A stretch of 64,000 bases of DNA, taken from the NCBI RefSeq assembly GCF_019429485.1, contig NZ_JAHXZN010000005.1:62001-126000 (forward strand). Direction: 5' to 3'. A program made the position numbers and the translations under genes. The notes beneath the pieces were generated by a model. It was not told where the DNA came from and did not search any database. It saw nothing but the letters and a program-made list of their open reading frames with translations. The stretch is from Sphingomonas citri (GTDB lineage: Bacteria; Pseudomonadota; Alphaproteobacteria; Sphingomonadales; Sphingomonadaceae). Below, in pieces: positions 32,548-42,441 of the stretch (position 1 is the first letter of the stretch; each line of letters opens with the position of its first letter).

Positions 32548-33294
32548 TCAGGCCTCAAAGGAGCGCAGCACCGTCTTTCGGCGCATTGCATATCCGACCG
32601 CACCAAATCCTAGGATCATCATCGCCCAAGTGGACGGCTCTGGCACGCTGGCGACCGAGAAGCGCAGGCTGGTCAGCCTCACTGCTCCGTAAAGGTCATC
32701 GATCTGGCTATAGGTGAAGCCGCCCATGCACGAAGAAACACGGTCGCAGATGTTTTCGTCGGTCGGCACGTCGAGGAGGCTCGAAGGTGCGCCTGAGAGA
32801 AAGCCGTCGGCGCCCAGCCCTAGGCTGTCGCTGCCACCAAAACGGCCAGGTCCGGTGGTGGCCCCAAGGCTCAGACACTTGGTGGCGGCTGTGCAGCCAT
32901 ATTCTCCCGGGACAGCAAGCGTGTAATTGGATGACGCGGTGCCGTCGTTTTTCAACGTCACTCCGTTGATCGTTATGGTGCCATCGCCGATGTCGGCCGT
33001 TCGTTCCGGATCATCCCCAGGAAAAGCATTGAACTGACCAGAACTGACAAGCTGGGAGCCGTTCGCTGAGTACAGCGGTGGGGTAGCAGTCAAATCTATA
33101 GTTATTGTGATGGTTGCCGTCTTGCCAATCAGCGATGCGCCACGCGGACCAAATCGGCCATTGTAATCGATTGGATCGCCAAGGTATGGCGCGAGCTGCT
33201 CAATGACCCCGGTTCCTGTTGCAATGACAGTAAGGGCTTGAGCGGAACAAGGCGCTACACACAACACGGTACCAGCCAAAACAGCTTTCAGCAT
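32548..33294 (-). CDS. PEPxxWA-CTERM exoprotein
   Basis: The 248-residue product has an N-terminal signal peptide (AVLAGTVLCVAPCSAQA) and a C-terminal sorting signal: VPEPSTWAMMILGFG, a membrane-spanning stretch, and a basic end (MRRK). This is the PEPxxWA-CTERM type common in Sphingomonas, processed by an exosortase that also exports polysaccharide-linked proteins. The mature domain is beta-rich, with Gly/Asn/Asp/Thr. It lies inside the prophage, 0.5 kb from the attachment site, which is unusual for this host-type gene. Confidence 0.85.
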   Translation of the reverse strand: MLKAVLAGTVLCVAPCSAQALTVIATGTGVIEQLAPYLGDPIDYNGRFGPRGASLIGKTATITITIDLTATPPLYSANGSQLVSSGQFNAFPGDDPERTADIGDGTITINGVTLKNDGTASSNYTLAVPGEYGCTAATKCLSLGATTGPGRFGGSDSLGLGADGFLSGAPSSLLDVPTDENICDRVSSCMGGFTYSQIDDLYGAVRLTSLRFSVASVPEPSTWAMMILGFGAVGYAMRRKTVLRSFEA

Positions 33295-33446
33295 AGATCG
33301 CCTCCCACAAGGACCAAGGTTCTTGGCCCGCTGTGACCGCAGGCTCGCGCGACTCGTCGCATCTGATTACCACGCATCCCGGCCGCTTAGTAGCCGTGGA
33401 GAAGAGGTGAGACTGCTAGCGTCGTCGGGCACGGGGCGAGGCCAGC

Positions 33447-33635
33447 TCAGCCCGGCGGCTGCCGATACTGGCCAAGCGCCACGATGAAATCCACGTCTTC
33501 CTCATCGGTTGGCAGCTTATCGACGACCACGAAGAGCAAGGCGCCGACCGCGACGGTCTGCCCTATCTCAAGGTGGTCGAAGAAGTAGGGCGTCGGCTCC
33601 TCAAGCCCATTCGGCAAGCGCAATCGTACTAGCAT
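33447..33635 (-). CDS. Small hypothetical protein near the attachment site
   Basis: The 62-residue product has an ATG with a good ribosome site (AAAGGA) and beta-type sequence (LEIGQTVAVGALLFVVVDKL). No family is recognised. It is the last gene before the attachment region; a regulatory role in excision is conceivable but not shown by sequence. Confidence 0.55.
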   Translation of the reverse strand: MLVRLRLPNGLEEPTPYFFDHLEIGQTVAVGALLFVVVDKLPTDEEDVDFIVALGQYRQPPG

Positions 33636-33705
33636 GGCAATTCCTTTCGCCGCCGATCATAGCGCATGCATCTCCGCCGCCGTAGGGCGCCGAAAGCGCC
33701 AAAGA

Positions 33706-33771
33706 TGGTTTACACCCCGTCTGTAAGTTCTTGATTCTGCGACGCCTCGGGAGGGCCAATATTGTAAACCA
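33706..33771. repeat. 9-bp inverted repeat next to the attachment site
   Basis: TGGTTTACA (33706-33714) and TGTAAACCA (33763-33771) are perfect inverted copies 48 bases apart, 27 bases before the attachment core. They may be integrase arm-type or excisionase sites. Confidence 0.45.
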
Positions 33772-33797
33772 CCCCTGAGAAATCAGCCATTACGATG

Positions 33798-33845
<48 letters not shown>

Positions 33846-34027
33846 CTGCCTTATCTCGCCGCATCCCTACATCCGCCGTTCGGCGGGTCCGGGAGGGTGC
33901 CTCCATCGGCCGTGTTGACGCAGCTATGGTGTGAGGACTCGTACCGCACACGTGGGGGACGACGACCTGCATCACCCAGAGTGAGGTCAGGCCGCCGGGG
34001 CAGAAGGCGACCCGGCCGCGGGCAGCA

Positions 34028-34351
34028 TCACGTCGTCACACTATCGTACCAGCCCGCATAGGGTGTGTTCCGCGCCATGCGCCTGGTGTAATCGGGCGCA
34101 CCATCGTCCCACCACGGCGGTCCGCGCTCGCCGAGCGCCACCTTGGCGGCCTGGACTCCGGCGCGTGCCGATCGAAGCGCGTCGCGGTCGCCGGCGCGTA
34201 GCGCGACGGCGACCGCGCGGCGTGCCGTCATCAACTCACCGACCAGGCGCTCGCGCTCCTGCTCGGAGAGGCGCGGATCGGAGCGCCGCCACAGCCGGCC
34301 TCGCACCACGAGATAACGATTGTCCGGCGTAACGAGCGTCGACGTGGTCAC
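34028..34351 (-). CDS. Conserved hypothetical protein
   Basis: The 107-residue product from a GTG start has a short beta opening (NRYLVVRGRLWRRSDPRL) followed by helices (ERERLVGELMTARRAVAVAL) and a WWDDGAPDYTRR tail. I recall this as a common uncharacterised alphaproteobacterial protein. It is the first chromosomal gene right of the prophage. Function unknown. Confidence 0.7.
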   Translation of the reverse strand: MTTSTLVTPDNRYLVVRGRLWRRSDPRLSEQERERLVGELMTARRAVAVALRAGDRDALRSARAGVQAAKVALGERGPPWWDDGAPDYTRRMARNTPYAGWYDSVTT

Positions 34352-34380
34352 GCCAGGACCGCTGGTTGTAGGCCCGCGCG

Positions 34381-34587
34381 TCAGCCGTTCCCGACCGTCA
34401 GCGAGGCACGGCTATCGTCGGCCTTGCCGGTCAGTCCGGGCACCTCGTCGAGCTGGCGAAGGTCGGTGAACCGCCCTCGTTCCTCGCGATAGCGGACGAT
34501 CTCGAAGCCGTGCCCCTGGAGACCTGGCACCGCGTCCAACTGGTCCGCCGTCGCGGTGTTCACGTCGAGTTGATCTTGGCTTGCCAT
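34381..34587 (-). CDS. Helix-hairpin-helix protein (ComEA-like)
   Basis: The 68-residue product has the ComEA-type opening LDVNTATADQLDAVPGLQGH followed by a second hairpin unit FTDLRQLDEVPGLTG. Such HhH pairs bind DNA non-specifically. It lacks the membrane anchor of true ComEA, so it is a small cytoplasmic HhH protein. It lies between two unrelated genes on the same strand. Confidence 0.75.
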   Translation of the reverse strand: MASQDQLDVNTATADQLDAVPGLQGHGFEIVRYREERGRFTDLRQLDEVPGLTGKADDSRASLTVGNG

Positions 34588-34643
34588 AGCGCCTCAACGC
34601 CGCACCGCGTTCTTCGATGCGCGCTGCCGCTCGGCCGCAGCAG

Positions 34644-35360
34644 CTACGCGCGCCGGCGCAGGTGGAGGTAGGTCGGATCATAGCCGCACATCGCGCGAAG
34701 CCGCTCGATGTCGTGCACGCGGATCATCTTCCTGGTCACGGAGATGAGGCCCTCGGCCCGCATCCGCTGGATGACCCGGTTGGTGTGTACCGTGGTGAGC
34801 GCCATCGTGTCACCGAGCTGCTCCTGCGTGAGCGGGACCTCGAGCGCGTCGCCCGCGTCAAGACCCACCTGCCGCATCCGGTCCCACGTCTCGCAGAACA
34901 GATGGGCGACGCGGTCGAAGGCCTCACGCTGGCCCAGGTTGACCAGCCAATGCCGCAACACCGCCTCGTCCACCAGGGTCGACCACCACAGCGCGCGCGC
35001 GATCTTGGGGCAGCAGTCGGTCAGGTGAACGATCGCCTCGCGCGAGATGAAGGCGAGGGTCGCGTCGGTCAACAGCCCGATGCTGTGGTCCATCGCGTCG
35101 AGGATGAAGACGTGCGGGTCGCACAGATCACCGGGTACGAGGTAGGCGACGATCTGTCGTGATCCATCCTCGAGCACCTTGTAGCGACACGCCCAACCGC
35201 GCAACAGCAGGATCACCTGCTCGGGACGATCGCCTTCGCGGATCACGTCGCTGTGGGCGAGGCCGGTCACCGGCGCGCCGAGCAGCGCGTCGAGCGCCGC
35301 TACGTCGCCGTCGGCCAGATCGGTGAAGCTACTCAGCTTCGCCGCCAGCGGATTGAACAT
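34644..35360 (-). CDS. Crp/Fnr-family transcriptional regulator
   Basis: The 238-residue product has a cyclic-nucleotide-binding-fold N-terminus (DVIREGDRPEQVILLLRGWA), a long dimer helix, and a C-terminal winged helix (LTQEQLGDTMALTTVHTNRV). The four N-terminal cysteines of Fnr are absent, so it does not sense oxygen by a 4Fe-4S cluster. Members of this Crp-like group in alphaproteobacteria often respond to stress. The start has a GGGAGA site. Confidence 0.9.
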   Translation of the reverse strand: MFNPLAAKLSSFTDLADGDVAALDALLGAPVTGLAHSDVIREGDRPEQVILLLRGWACRYKVLEDGSRQIVAYLVPGDLCDPHVFILDAMDHSIGLLTDATLAFISREAIVHLTDCCPKIARALWWSTLVDEAVLRHWLVNLGQREAFDRVAHLFCETWDRMRQVGLDAGDALEVPLTQEQLGDTMALTTVHTNRVIQRMRAEGLISVTRKMIRVHDIERLRAMCGYDPTYLHLRRRA

Positions 35361-35582
35361 GACATCTCCCGTCACCCGACGGGATACACCTGGATCAATG
35401 TCTCGCCACAACATGCGTTACGGCGCCGCGGCGTGACCGCGGGCACGCTCCTCATCGCCCACCTCTTGCCCTCCTAGGTCGGCATCCTAGCAACGGCGAA
35501 GAGGTTCCCCGATCGAGCTGCCGGGCGGCGAGCGTCTCGCGCCATGTTGCTGAGATCGTTTCGATCGTGCAGCCTAGCGACG

Positions 35583-36206
35583 ATGTGCAACCGCTACCGC
35601 ATGACCGAGGCGCAGATCGCGTTGGCAACGCGCTACGGCGTCGCGGTACCGTTCCCGCCCGATCTCGAGGTGCCGCCGCCCGAGCTGTTCCCCGACCGCC
35701 CCGCCTATGTCGTGCGAGAGACCGACGCGGGCCGCGCGCTCGATGCGATGGCCTGGGGCTTCCCGCACCAGGTGCCGGGCAAGCGCATCGACAAGGCGAC
35801 CGGCAAGCCGGTGCTGCTGACCAAGAAGATCACCAACGTCCGCAACTACACCTCGCCCTTCTGGCGCTCGGCGCTCGCCGACCCGCGGCGACGCTGCCTG
35901 GTGCCGTTCACCGCCTTCAGCGAGTACGGCCAGCACCGGGCGGGGGACGGCAAGCTCCCGCTCCACTGGTTCGACGTGCCGAGCCGCGTGATCGTCAGCT
36001 TCGCGGGCGTGTGGCGGCCGACGGAGCGGGGCGCGGTGTTCGCCTTCCTCACCTGCGAACCGAATCCACTGGTCGCGCCGATCCATCCCAAGGCGATGCC
36101 GGTGCTGCTTCACGAGGAGGACGAGGAACGCTGGCTGAGCTGTCCGTTCGAGGACGCCGTCGCGCTGGCACAGCCATACCCGTCGCAGCTGATGGCGGTG
36201 AACTGA
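35583..36206 (+). CDS. SOS response-associated peptidase (SRAP/HMCES family)
   Basis: The 207-residue product begins MCNRY, giving the catalytic Cys2 that becomes the N-terminus after methionine removal. Later motifs fit the family: NVRNYTSPFW, RRCLVPFTAFSEY, and the HPKAMPVLL segment with the conserved His. These proteins form a protective covalent link with abasic sites in single-stranded DNA. The ATG at 35583 is required to place Cys at position 2; an earlier in-frame start is wrong. Confidence 0.9.
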   Translation: MCNRYRMTEAQIALATRYGVAVPFPPDLEVPPPELFPDRPAYVVRETDAGRALDAMAWGFPHQVPGKRIDKATGKPVLLTKKITNVRNYTSPFWRSALADPRRRCLVPFTAFSEYGQHRAGDGKLPLHWFDVPSRVIVSFAGVWRPTERGAVFAFLTCEPNPLVAPIHPKAMPVLLHEEDEERWLSCPFEDAVALAQPYPSQLMAVN

Positions 36207-36238
36207 TCGCGGAGGTCAGCACGAACTGTCGCCCCTCG

Positions 36239-37636
<1,398 letters not shown>

Positions 37637-37667
37637 GCGCTCTCCCCGACCGCTCGGCGCGGCCCAT

Positions 37668-37821
37668 GCCCCTCTGTCCCTTGTGCCTGAGATCGCTATC
37701 CCGTCGGCGGACGCATCACCGCGCCTCTCTCCAGATGTTGGCGCCGACGGGTCCTTTTACCTGAGAGTTTCCGGGGCGGTTGCTCCTTCGGTGCCGGGTC
37801 TGCCCCGGTCTCTCCCACGTC
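37668..37821 (-). promoter_or_regulatory. Tandem glycine riboswitch upstream of sdaA
   Basis: On the minus strand the first aptamer (about 37821-37750) has all conserved blocks: GGGAGAG, CACCGAAGGAGCAA and CTCTCAGGTAAAAGGAC. The second (about 37740-37668) has TGGAGAG, a less canonical CGCCGACGGGATAGC, and ATCTCAGGCACAAGGGACAG. The spacing matches the two-aptamer class. The following start codon is about 30 bases downstream, so control may act on translation. Confidence 0.92.
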
Positions 37822-37892
37822 GACCCTCGTGCTATCCCGCGCGCTGACGTGCCGGTCAAGCCGCCGCGGCCCGCGCGAGCCGCCGAAGTGGG

Positions 37893-38909
37893 TCAGCGCC
37901 AGCCGAGCGCCGGCGCGACATGGGTCATGATCGCCTCGAGCACGTGCGCGTTATAGTCAACACCGAGCTGGTTGGGCACGGTGAGCAGCAGCGTGTCGGC
38001 CTCTGCGATCGCCTCGTCGGCGCGCAGCTGCTCGACCAGGCGATCCGGCTCGTCGGCGTAGGAGCGGCCGAACACCGCGCGCATCGCGTCGATCACGCCG
38101 ATCTGGTCGTCGCCGCCGGCCTGACCGAAAAAGGCGCGGTCGCGGTCGTCGACGAGCGCGAAGATCGAGCGCGAGACAGAGACGCGCGGCTGCCAGTCGT
38201 GCCCGGCGTCGGTCCAGGCGGCGCGGTAGGCGCGGATCTGGCGCGCCTGCTGGACATGGAACGGCTCGCCGCTCTCGTCCTTCTTGAGCGTGGAGCTCTG
38301 CAGGTTCATCCCCTGCCGCGCCGCCCAGACCGCGGTCGAGTCCGACGCCGAGCCCCACCAGATTCGACGCCGCAGCCCCGCCGCGTGCGGCTCGAGCCGC
38401 AGCAGCCCCGGCGGGTTGGGGAACATCGGCCGCGGGTTGGGCTGGGCGAAGCCCTCGCCCTTGAGCAGCTCGAGATAGACCTCGGCGTGACGCCGCCCCA
38501 TGTCGGCGTCACTCTCGCCCTCGCCCGGCGCATAGCCGAAGTAGCGCCACCCCTCGATCACCTGCTCGGGCGAGCCGCGGCTGATGCCGAGCTGGAGCCG
38601 TCCGCCCGCGATCAGGTCGGCCGCGCCCGAATCCTCCGCCATGTAGAACGGGTTCTCGTAGCGCATGTCGATCACGCCGGTGCCGATCTCGATCCGCTTC
38701 GTGCGCGCGCCCACCGCGGCGAGCAGCGGGAACGGCGAGGCGAGCTGCCGTGCGAAATGGTGGACGCGATAATAAGCGCCGTCGACGCCAAGCTGCTCGG
38801 CCGCCTCGGCCAGTTCGATCGACTGCAGCAGCACGTCGCTGGCCGAGCGCGTCGCCGACTGCGCCGTCGGCGACCAATGGCCGAACGACAGGAAACCGAT
38901 CTTCTTCAT
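37893..38909 (-). CDS. LLM class flavin-dependent oxidoreductase
   Basis: The 338-residue product is a luciferase-like TIM-barrel enzyme: MKKIGFLSFGHW start, ELAEAAEQLGVDGAYYRVHH, RIEIGTGVIDMRYENPFYMAE, and GRLQLGISRGSPEQ are the standard strand-loop blocks. Members use reduced FMN or F420 to oxidise various small molecules; the substrate here cannot be read from sequence. A start ATG is clear. No operon partner is evident. Confidence 0.92.
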   Translation of the reverse strand: MKKIGFLSFGHWSPTAQSATRSASDVLLQSIELAEAAEQLGVDGAYYRVHHFARQLASPFPLLAAVGARTKRIEIGTGVIDMRYENPFYMAEDSGAADLIAGGRLQLGISRGSPEQVIEGWRYFGYAPGEGESDADMGRRHAEVYLELLKGEGFAQPNPRPMFPNPPGLLRLEPHAAGLRRRIWWGSASDSTAVWAARQGMNLQSSTLKKDESGEPFHVQQARQIRAYRAAWTDAGHDWQPRVSVSRSIFALVDDRDRAFFGQAGGDDQIGVIDAMRAVFGRSYADEPDRLVEQLRADEAIAEADTLLLTVPNQLGVDYNAHVLEAIMTHVAPALGWR

Positions 38910-38999
38910 GTGCTACTCCCGCGCCGCCGGCGCCTCGCTACCGCGCGGAGGTGGCGGCGCGCGCGGGCGCTGGCAAGCGCGGCGAAACGAAACGATGCG

Positions 39000-39602
39000 T
39001 TACGCCACGTCGCGTCGCACCAGCGCGGCGACCGCGTCGAACGCCTCGCGCGCGCCCGTTTCCGCGCGCTCCTCCTCCTCGGCCGAGAGGACGACTGCAT
39101 CCACCGCCGCGGTGAATTTGCGCCAGTGGCGTGCGCGCCCCTCGGCATGGCCGGCCAGGTGGCGTGCGCCGAAGGTCGGCCCGAGGCCCAGCGTCATCGC
39201 CGCCTTGAGCAGGATCGCGGCGCCCAGGCTCGATCCCTCGGCGACGTAGAGCCAGCCGATCGCGGTGCCGCGATCGGGCGGGACCTCGGCGGCGAAGCGC
39301 GGCGGCGGCGGCGGCGCGAGCGGGACGTGGAGGTCGGCGGCGTCCTGCTCCACCGCCGAGAGTCGCGCGCGGTCGGCCAGATCGGGGATCAGCGCGGCGA
39401 GGCTCGGTACGGCGTAGAGCGGTGCGATCAGGGCATGGAAATCGCGATGGATCGCGAGCAGGCGCGCGTACCGCGAGCGATCGCCGAAAGGGTCGAGCGC
39501 CATGATCGAATCGTCGAGCCGACGGTGCGCCACGTCGGTGGCGAGGCGGAGGCGCTGCGTGCGCGTCGGAAGCGGCTCAGGCGATGCGGGCGATGTCGTC
39601 AC
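39000..39602 (-). CDS. Biliverdin-producing heme oxygenase
   Basis: The 200-residue helical product fits bacterial heme oxygenases (BphO/PigA type). The likely heme-ligand His lies in DVAHRRLDDSIM near residue 27, and GWLYVAEGSSLGAAIL matches the conserved distal helix. It opens heme to biliverdin, iron and CO. Such genes often pair with a bacteriophytochrome, which is not present here; the divergent flavoprotein downstream could supply electrons, but this is speculative. Confidence 0.82.
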   Translation of the reverse strand: MTTSPASPEPLPTRTQRLRLATDVAHRRLDDSIMALDPFGDRSRYARLLAIHRDFHALIAPLYAVPSLAALIPDLADRARLSAVEQDAADLHVPLAPPPPPRFAAEVPPDRGTAIGWLYVAEGSSLGAAILLKAAMTLGLGPTFGARHLAGHAEGRARHWRKFTAAVDAVVLSAEEEERAETGAREAFDAVAALVRRDVA

Positions 39603-39704
39603 GCGCCGCGGCTAGCACCCGCGTGGCGACGAACGCAACGCGCGCTTGCCACCCGCGCGCCGCATCCCGCATGCGGGACACCGGCCAGGAGCGAGGAGGC
39701 AGGC

Positions 39705-40940
39705 GTGGGTGACGGCGAGCGGAACGATGGGCAGCGCTATGACGTGGTGATCGTCGGCGCGGGCCACGGCGGCGCGGCGGCCGCGGCGGCGCTGCGCCAG
39801 CGCGGCTTCGCTGGCAGCATCGCGCTGATCGGCGCCGAGCCCGAGCTCCCTTACGAGCGCCCGCCGCTCTCGAAGGAGTATCTCGCCGGTGAGCGCACGT
39901 TCGAACGCATGCTCATCCGTCCCGCTGCCTTCTGGCGCGAGCGCGACGTCACGCTGCTGCTGGGCCGGGCAGTGGTCGCGGTCGACGCCTCGGCGCGGCA
40001 CGTGACCCTCGGGGATGGAAGCGCGATCGGCTATGGTCGGCTGGTCTGGGCGGCGGGGGGAAGCGCGCGCCGGCTCGTCTGCGAGGGCCACGACCTCGCG
40101 GGTGTCCACACCGTCCGCTGCCGCGCCGACGTCGATCGGATGATTGCCGAACTGCCGCGAGTGGAACGAGTCGCGGTCGTCGGCGGCGGCTATGTCGGGC
40201 TCGAAGCGGCGGCAGTACTGACCGCACTCGGCCGCCGGGTCACCGTCATCGAGGCACGCGAGCGCCTGCTCGCCCGCGTCGCCGGCGCCGCGCTCGCCGA
40301 CGTCTACGCCGCCGAGCATCGCGCGCACGGAGTCGACGTGCGACTCGGCGCGCAGGTGGAGTCGATCCTCGCTCGCGACGGTAGGGCAGCCGGCGTGCGC
40401 CTCCGCGACGGCGAACGGATACCGGCGGAAATGGTGATCGTCGGCATAGGCCTGATCCCTGCGGTGGCGCCGCTGCTCGCCGCCGGCGCCGAAAGCGGCG
40501 ACGGCGTGATCGTCGACCCGCTCTGCCGCACCAGCCTTCCCGACGTCTTCGCGATCGGCGATGCCGCCGCGCATCGCAACGCCTTCGCGGGCGGCGCCTT
40601 GGTGCGGCTCGAGTCGGTCCAGAACGCGACCGACCAGGCCGGCACGGTGGCCAAACACTTGACCGGAACCGACGAGCCGTACGCGGCGGTGCCGTGGTTC
40701 TGGTCCAACCAATATGACCTACGGCTCCAGACGGTCGGTCTCTCCGCCGGCCACGACGAGGCGATCGTCCGCGGCGTACCGGCGAGCCGCCGCTTCAGCG
40801 TGATCTATCGCCGCGCCGGGCGGGTCATCGCGCTGGATTGCGTCAACGCGGCGCGTGATTTCGTCCGCGGGAAGGCGCTGGTCAGCGCGGGCGCGAGCGT
40901 CGATGCAGCGGTGTTGGCGGATACCGCGATCCCGCTGTGA
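39705..40940 (+). CDS. FAD-dependent ferredoxin/rubredoxin reductase-type oxidoreductase
   Basis: From a GTG with a GAGGAGG site the product has 411 residues. It has a dinucleotide fold at the start (VVIVGAGHGGAAAAAAL), PYERPPLSKEYL, a second nucleotide-binding site (RVAVVGGGYVGLEAAAVLTA), and the C-terminal FAD contact DVFAIGDAA followed by VPWFWSNQYDL. These are the marks of reductases that pass electrons from NAD(P)H to [2Fe-2S] ferredoxins or rubredoxin. A partner ferredoxin is not adjacent. A much longer in-frame extension upstream is antisense to two genes and not real. Confidence 0.93.
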   Translation: MGDGERNDGQRYDVVIVGAGHGGAAAAAALRQRGFAGSIALIGAEPELPYERPPLSKEYLAGERTFERMLIRPAAFWRERDVTLLLGRAVVAVDASARHVTLGDGSAIGYGRLVWAAGGSARRLVCEGHDLAGVHTVRCRADVDRMIAELPRVERVAVVGGGYVGLEAAAVLTALGRRVTVIEARERLLARVAGAALADVYAAEHRAHGVDVRLGAQVESILARDGRAAGVRLRDGERIPAEMVIVGIGLIPAVAPLLAAGAESGDGVIVDPLCRTSLPDVFAIGDAAAHRNAFAGGALVRLESVQNATDQAGTVAKHLTGTDEPYAAVPWFWSNQYDLRLQTVGLSAGHDEAIVRGVPASRRFSVIYRRAGRVIALDCVNAARDFVRGKALVSAGASVDAAVLADTAIPL

Positions 40941-41025
40941 GTACCGTCGGCGGCCGTCGTGGCGGCCCGATCGGCCCCCGTCGACGAGCGAGCGCGCACC
41001 CGTGCGCCTGCTCCCCTCACATGAA

Positions 41026-41044
41026 CCATCTGCGTCGCAGATGG
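41026..41044. repeat. Inverted repeat between convergent genes
   Basis: CCATCTGCG-T-CGCAGATGG is a near-perfect palindrome between the flavoprotein and the TPR gene. It may form a bidirectional terminator hairpin (loop of 5 bases), though without T-tracts. Confidence 0.35.
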
Positions 41045-41123
41045 CCCGATCCAGCCACCGTGGCTGTTGCGTACCGGCAACTACCGTGTGTTTCCTGCCA
41101 CGGGCGCACGCGAGCGCGCTCGA

Positions 41124-41474
41124 TCAGCGCGAGGCGATCGTCGACCCGAGACGCGACAGGCCGCGCTGTGCGAGCGCGTGCGAGGATTGCACGCTGCCAT
41201 CCGCCAGATCCATCGCGACAGACTCCTGATCCAGCACTTGGCCATAGAGCGAGCGCGCTTGCGTGACCCGTCCCGTGCGCGCGTACACGGCGGCGAGATT
41301 GAGCATCAGTTCGGGACGCGTCGGGAAGATCGCCCGCTCCGCATCGATCGTCTGCTCCGCCTGGGCGAGACTGCCGGCCGAGATCGCCTGATAGCCGACG
41401 CGGTCCTTGGCGGCCGCGGGGCCGGCCACGAGCGCGGCGAGCGTGGCGCCGGCGACCCATCCCGAGATGCGCAT
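41124..41474 (-). CDS. Secreted TPR-like protein
   Basis: From the ATG at 41474, which has an AGGAGA site, the product has 116 residues: a signal peptide (WVAGATLAALVAGPAAA) and one TPR-like helical pair (PELMLNLAAVYARTGRVTQA). The annotation of a longer frame is rejected because the upstream 113 codons look random. It lies downstream of a striking phased repeat. Small periplasmic TPR proteins of this kind are common in sphingomonads; the function is unknown. Confidence 0.75.
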   Translation of the reverse strand: MRISGWVAGATLAALVAGPAAAKDRVGYQAISAGSLAQAEQTIDAERAIFPTRPELMLNLAAVYARTGRVTQARSLYGQVLDQESVAMDLADGSVQSSHALAQRGLSRLGSTIASR

Positions 41475-41520
41475 GATCCTGTCTCCTATCTTCCGGGCAA
41501 ACGTCCGGGTTACGTTTTTG

Positions 41521-41547
41521 TGACAGAAGAATGTCACTTTTCTGACA
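41521..41547 (-). promoter_or_regulatory. Three TGWCA half-sites phased at 11 bp
   Basis: On the plus strand TGACA (41521), TGTCA (41532) and TGACA (41543) recur at exactly 11-base intervals, about one DNA turn, some 47-73 bases before the TPR gene start. This pattern is typical of a response-regulator operator. The intervening bases are A/T-rich. Confidence 0.55.
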
Positions 41548-41933
41548 TGGGCGCAACACGCGGTTCTACACTGCGTCCCGGGTTCATACCGCTGATGGAA
41601 GTGAGCGATCGCTATGCTGAAGTAGCTCGGGCGCGGTGGACCTCGTCGTCGCGATCCCACATGCCGCGCGCGGGCATTCTCTCGGGCGCCGCCAGGTCGG
41701 CGGCTCGGTCGCGCGGCTCGACGCCACGACGCGGGGATAATGTCACGCTGGTACAGGAGGCGCTGCCGGCGGTACGATGGCTCGACGCACGATTGCGAAC
41801 GATGATCGGGCAAGTCGACCGCCTCTGCCTCAACCCGCCGGCGGCGGCGCCCGGTCTCGTCGCGGTGCGCCGCTCGGGATGATGGTGAGTCCGCTCAGCT
41901 CGCGACGCACGAGCTCAACGCGCCGCGATCAAA
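41548..41933. other. Intergenic, no confident gene
   Basis: Frames on both strands are Arg-rich and lack ribosome sites. Apart from the operator-like repeat to the left and the terminator to the right I see no feature. Confidence 0.5.
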
Positions 41934-41961
41934 CAGAAAGGGCGGCCCCGAAGGACCGCCC
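41934..41961 (-). terminator. Rho-independent terminator of the tonB-exbBD operon
   Basis: On the minus strand GGGCGGTCC-TTCG-GGGCCGCCC forms a strong stem (one mismatch) followed by TTTCT, about 30 bases after the last exbD stop. Confidence 0.85.
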
Positions 41962-41988
41962 TGTCGCTTCTCCGAACCGGAGATCGGC

Positions 41989-42417
41989 TCAGAATTCTTT
42001 GTAGAACTGCTCGTTGCCGACGAAGCCCAGCTTGGTGATGTTCGAGCGCTTGATGTCGGCCAGCGTCTGGTCGACCACCGAGTAGCGCGTCGCCGGATCG
42101 GGCTGGAACTGCAGCTCGGGTTCCGGGGTCATCGCCGCCGACTGGTCGAGATACTGGCGCAGCACCGTCGAGTTCACCGGGGTGCCGTTCCAAGTGACGT
42201 TCCCGGCCGCGTCGATCGCGATCTTGTTCTTGACCGGGTCGACCGGGGGCTTGCGCTGATTGGGGTCGTTGACCGGGAGGTCGACCTTCACCGCGTGCGT
42301 CGGAACCGGGAGGGTGATGATGAACATGATGAGGAGCACGAGCATGACGTCGATCAACGGCGTCGTGTTCATCTCCATCATCGGCTCGCCGTCGTCGCGG
42401 CCACCACTCATTGCCAT
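41989..42417 (-). CDS. exbD: ExbD-family biopolymer transport protein (second copy)
   Basis: The 142-residue product has a single N-terminal membrane span (LIDVMLVLLIMFIITLPV) with the conserved Asp that carries protons, in NTTPLIDVMLVLL, and a periplasmic domain. With ExbB it forms the proton-driven motor that energises TonB. It ends the operon, directly before a terminator, and lies 24 bases after the first exbD. Two exbD genes are usual for this lineage. Confidence 0.93.
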   Translation of the reverse strand: MAMSGGRDDGEPMMEMNTTPLIDVMLVLLIMFIITLPVPTHAVKVDLPVNDPNQRKPPVDPVKNKIAIDAAGNVTWNGTPVNSTVLRQYLDQSAAMTPEPELQFQPDPATRYSVVDQTLADIKRSNITKLGFVGNEQFYKEF

Positions 42418-42441
42418 GTCAGCTACTCCTGTCCCTTGGCC

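Noticed and set aside
37920..39704. Long plus-strand open frame fused in front of the flavoprotein
   Set aside because: It is antisense to the LLM oxidoreductase and heme oxygenase genes, is Arg-rich, and the GTG at 39705 with a strong ribosome site is the proper start.
41475..41813. N-terminal extension of the TPR protein frame
   Set aside because: The composition is random-like, and a signal peptide with a ribosome site starts at 41474; the operator-like repeat also lies in this stretch.
41777..42004. 75-residue plus-strand frame
   Set aside because: Arg/Ser/Pro-rich and running through the operon terminator and the end of exbD.
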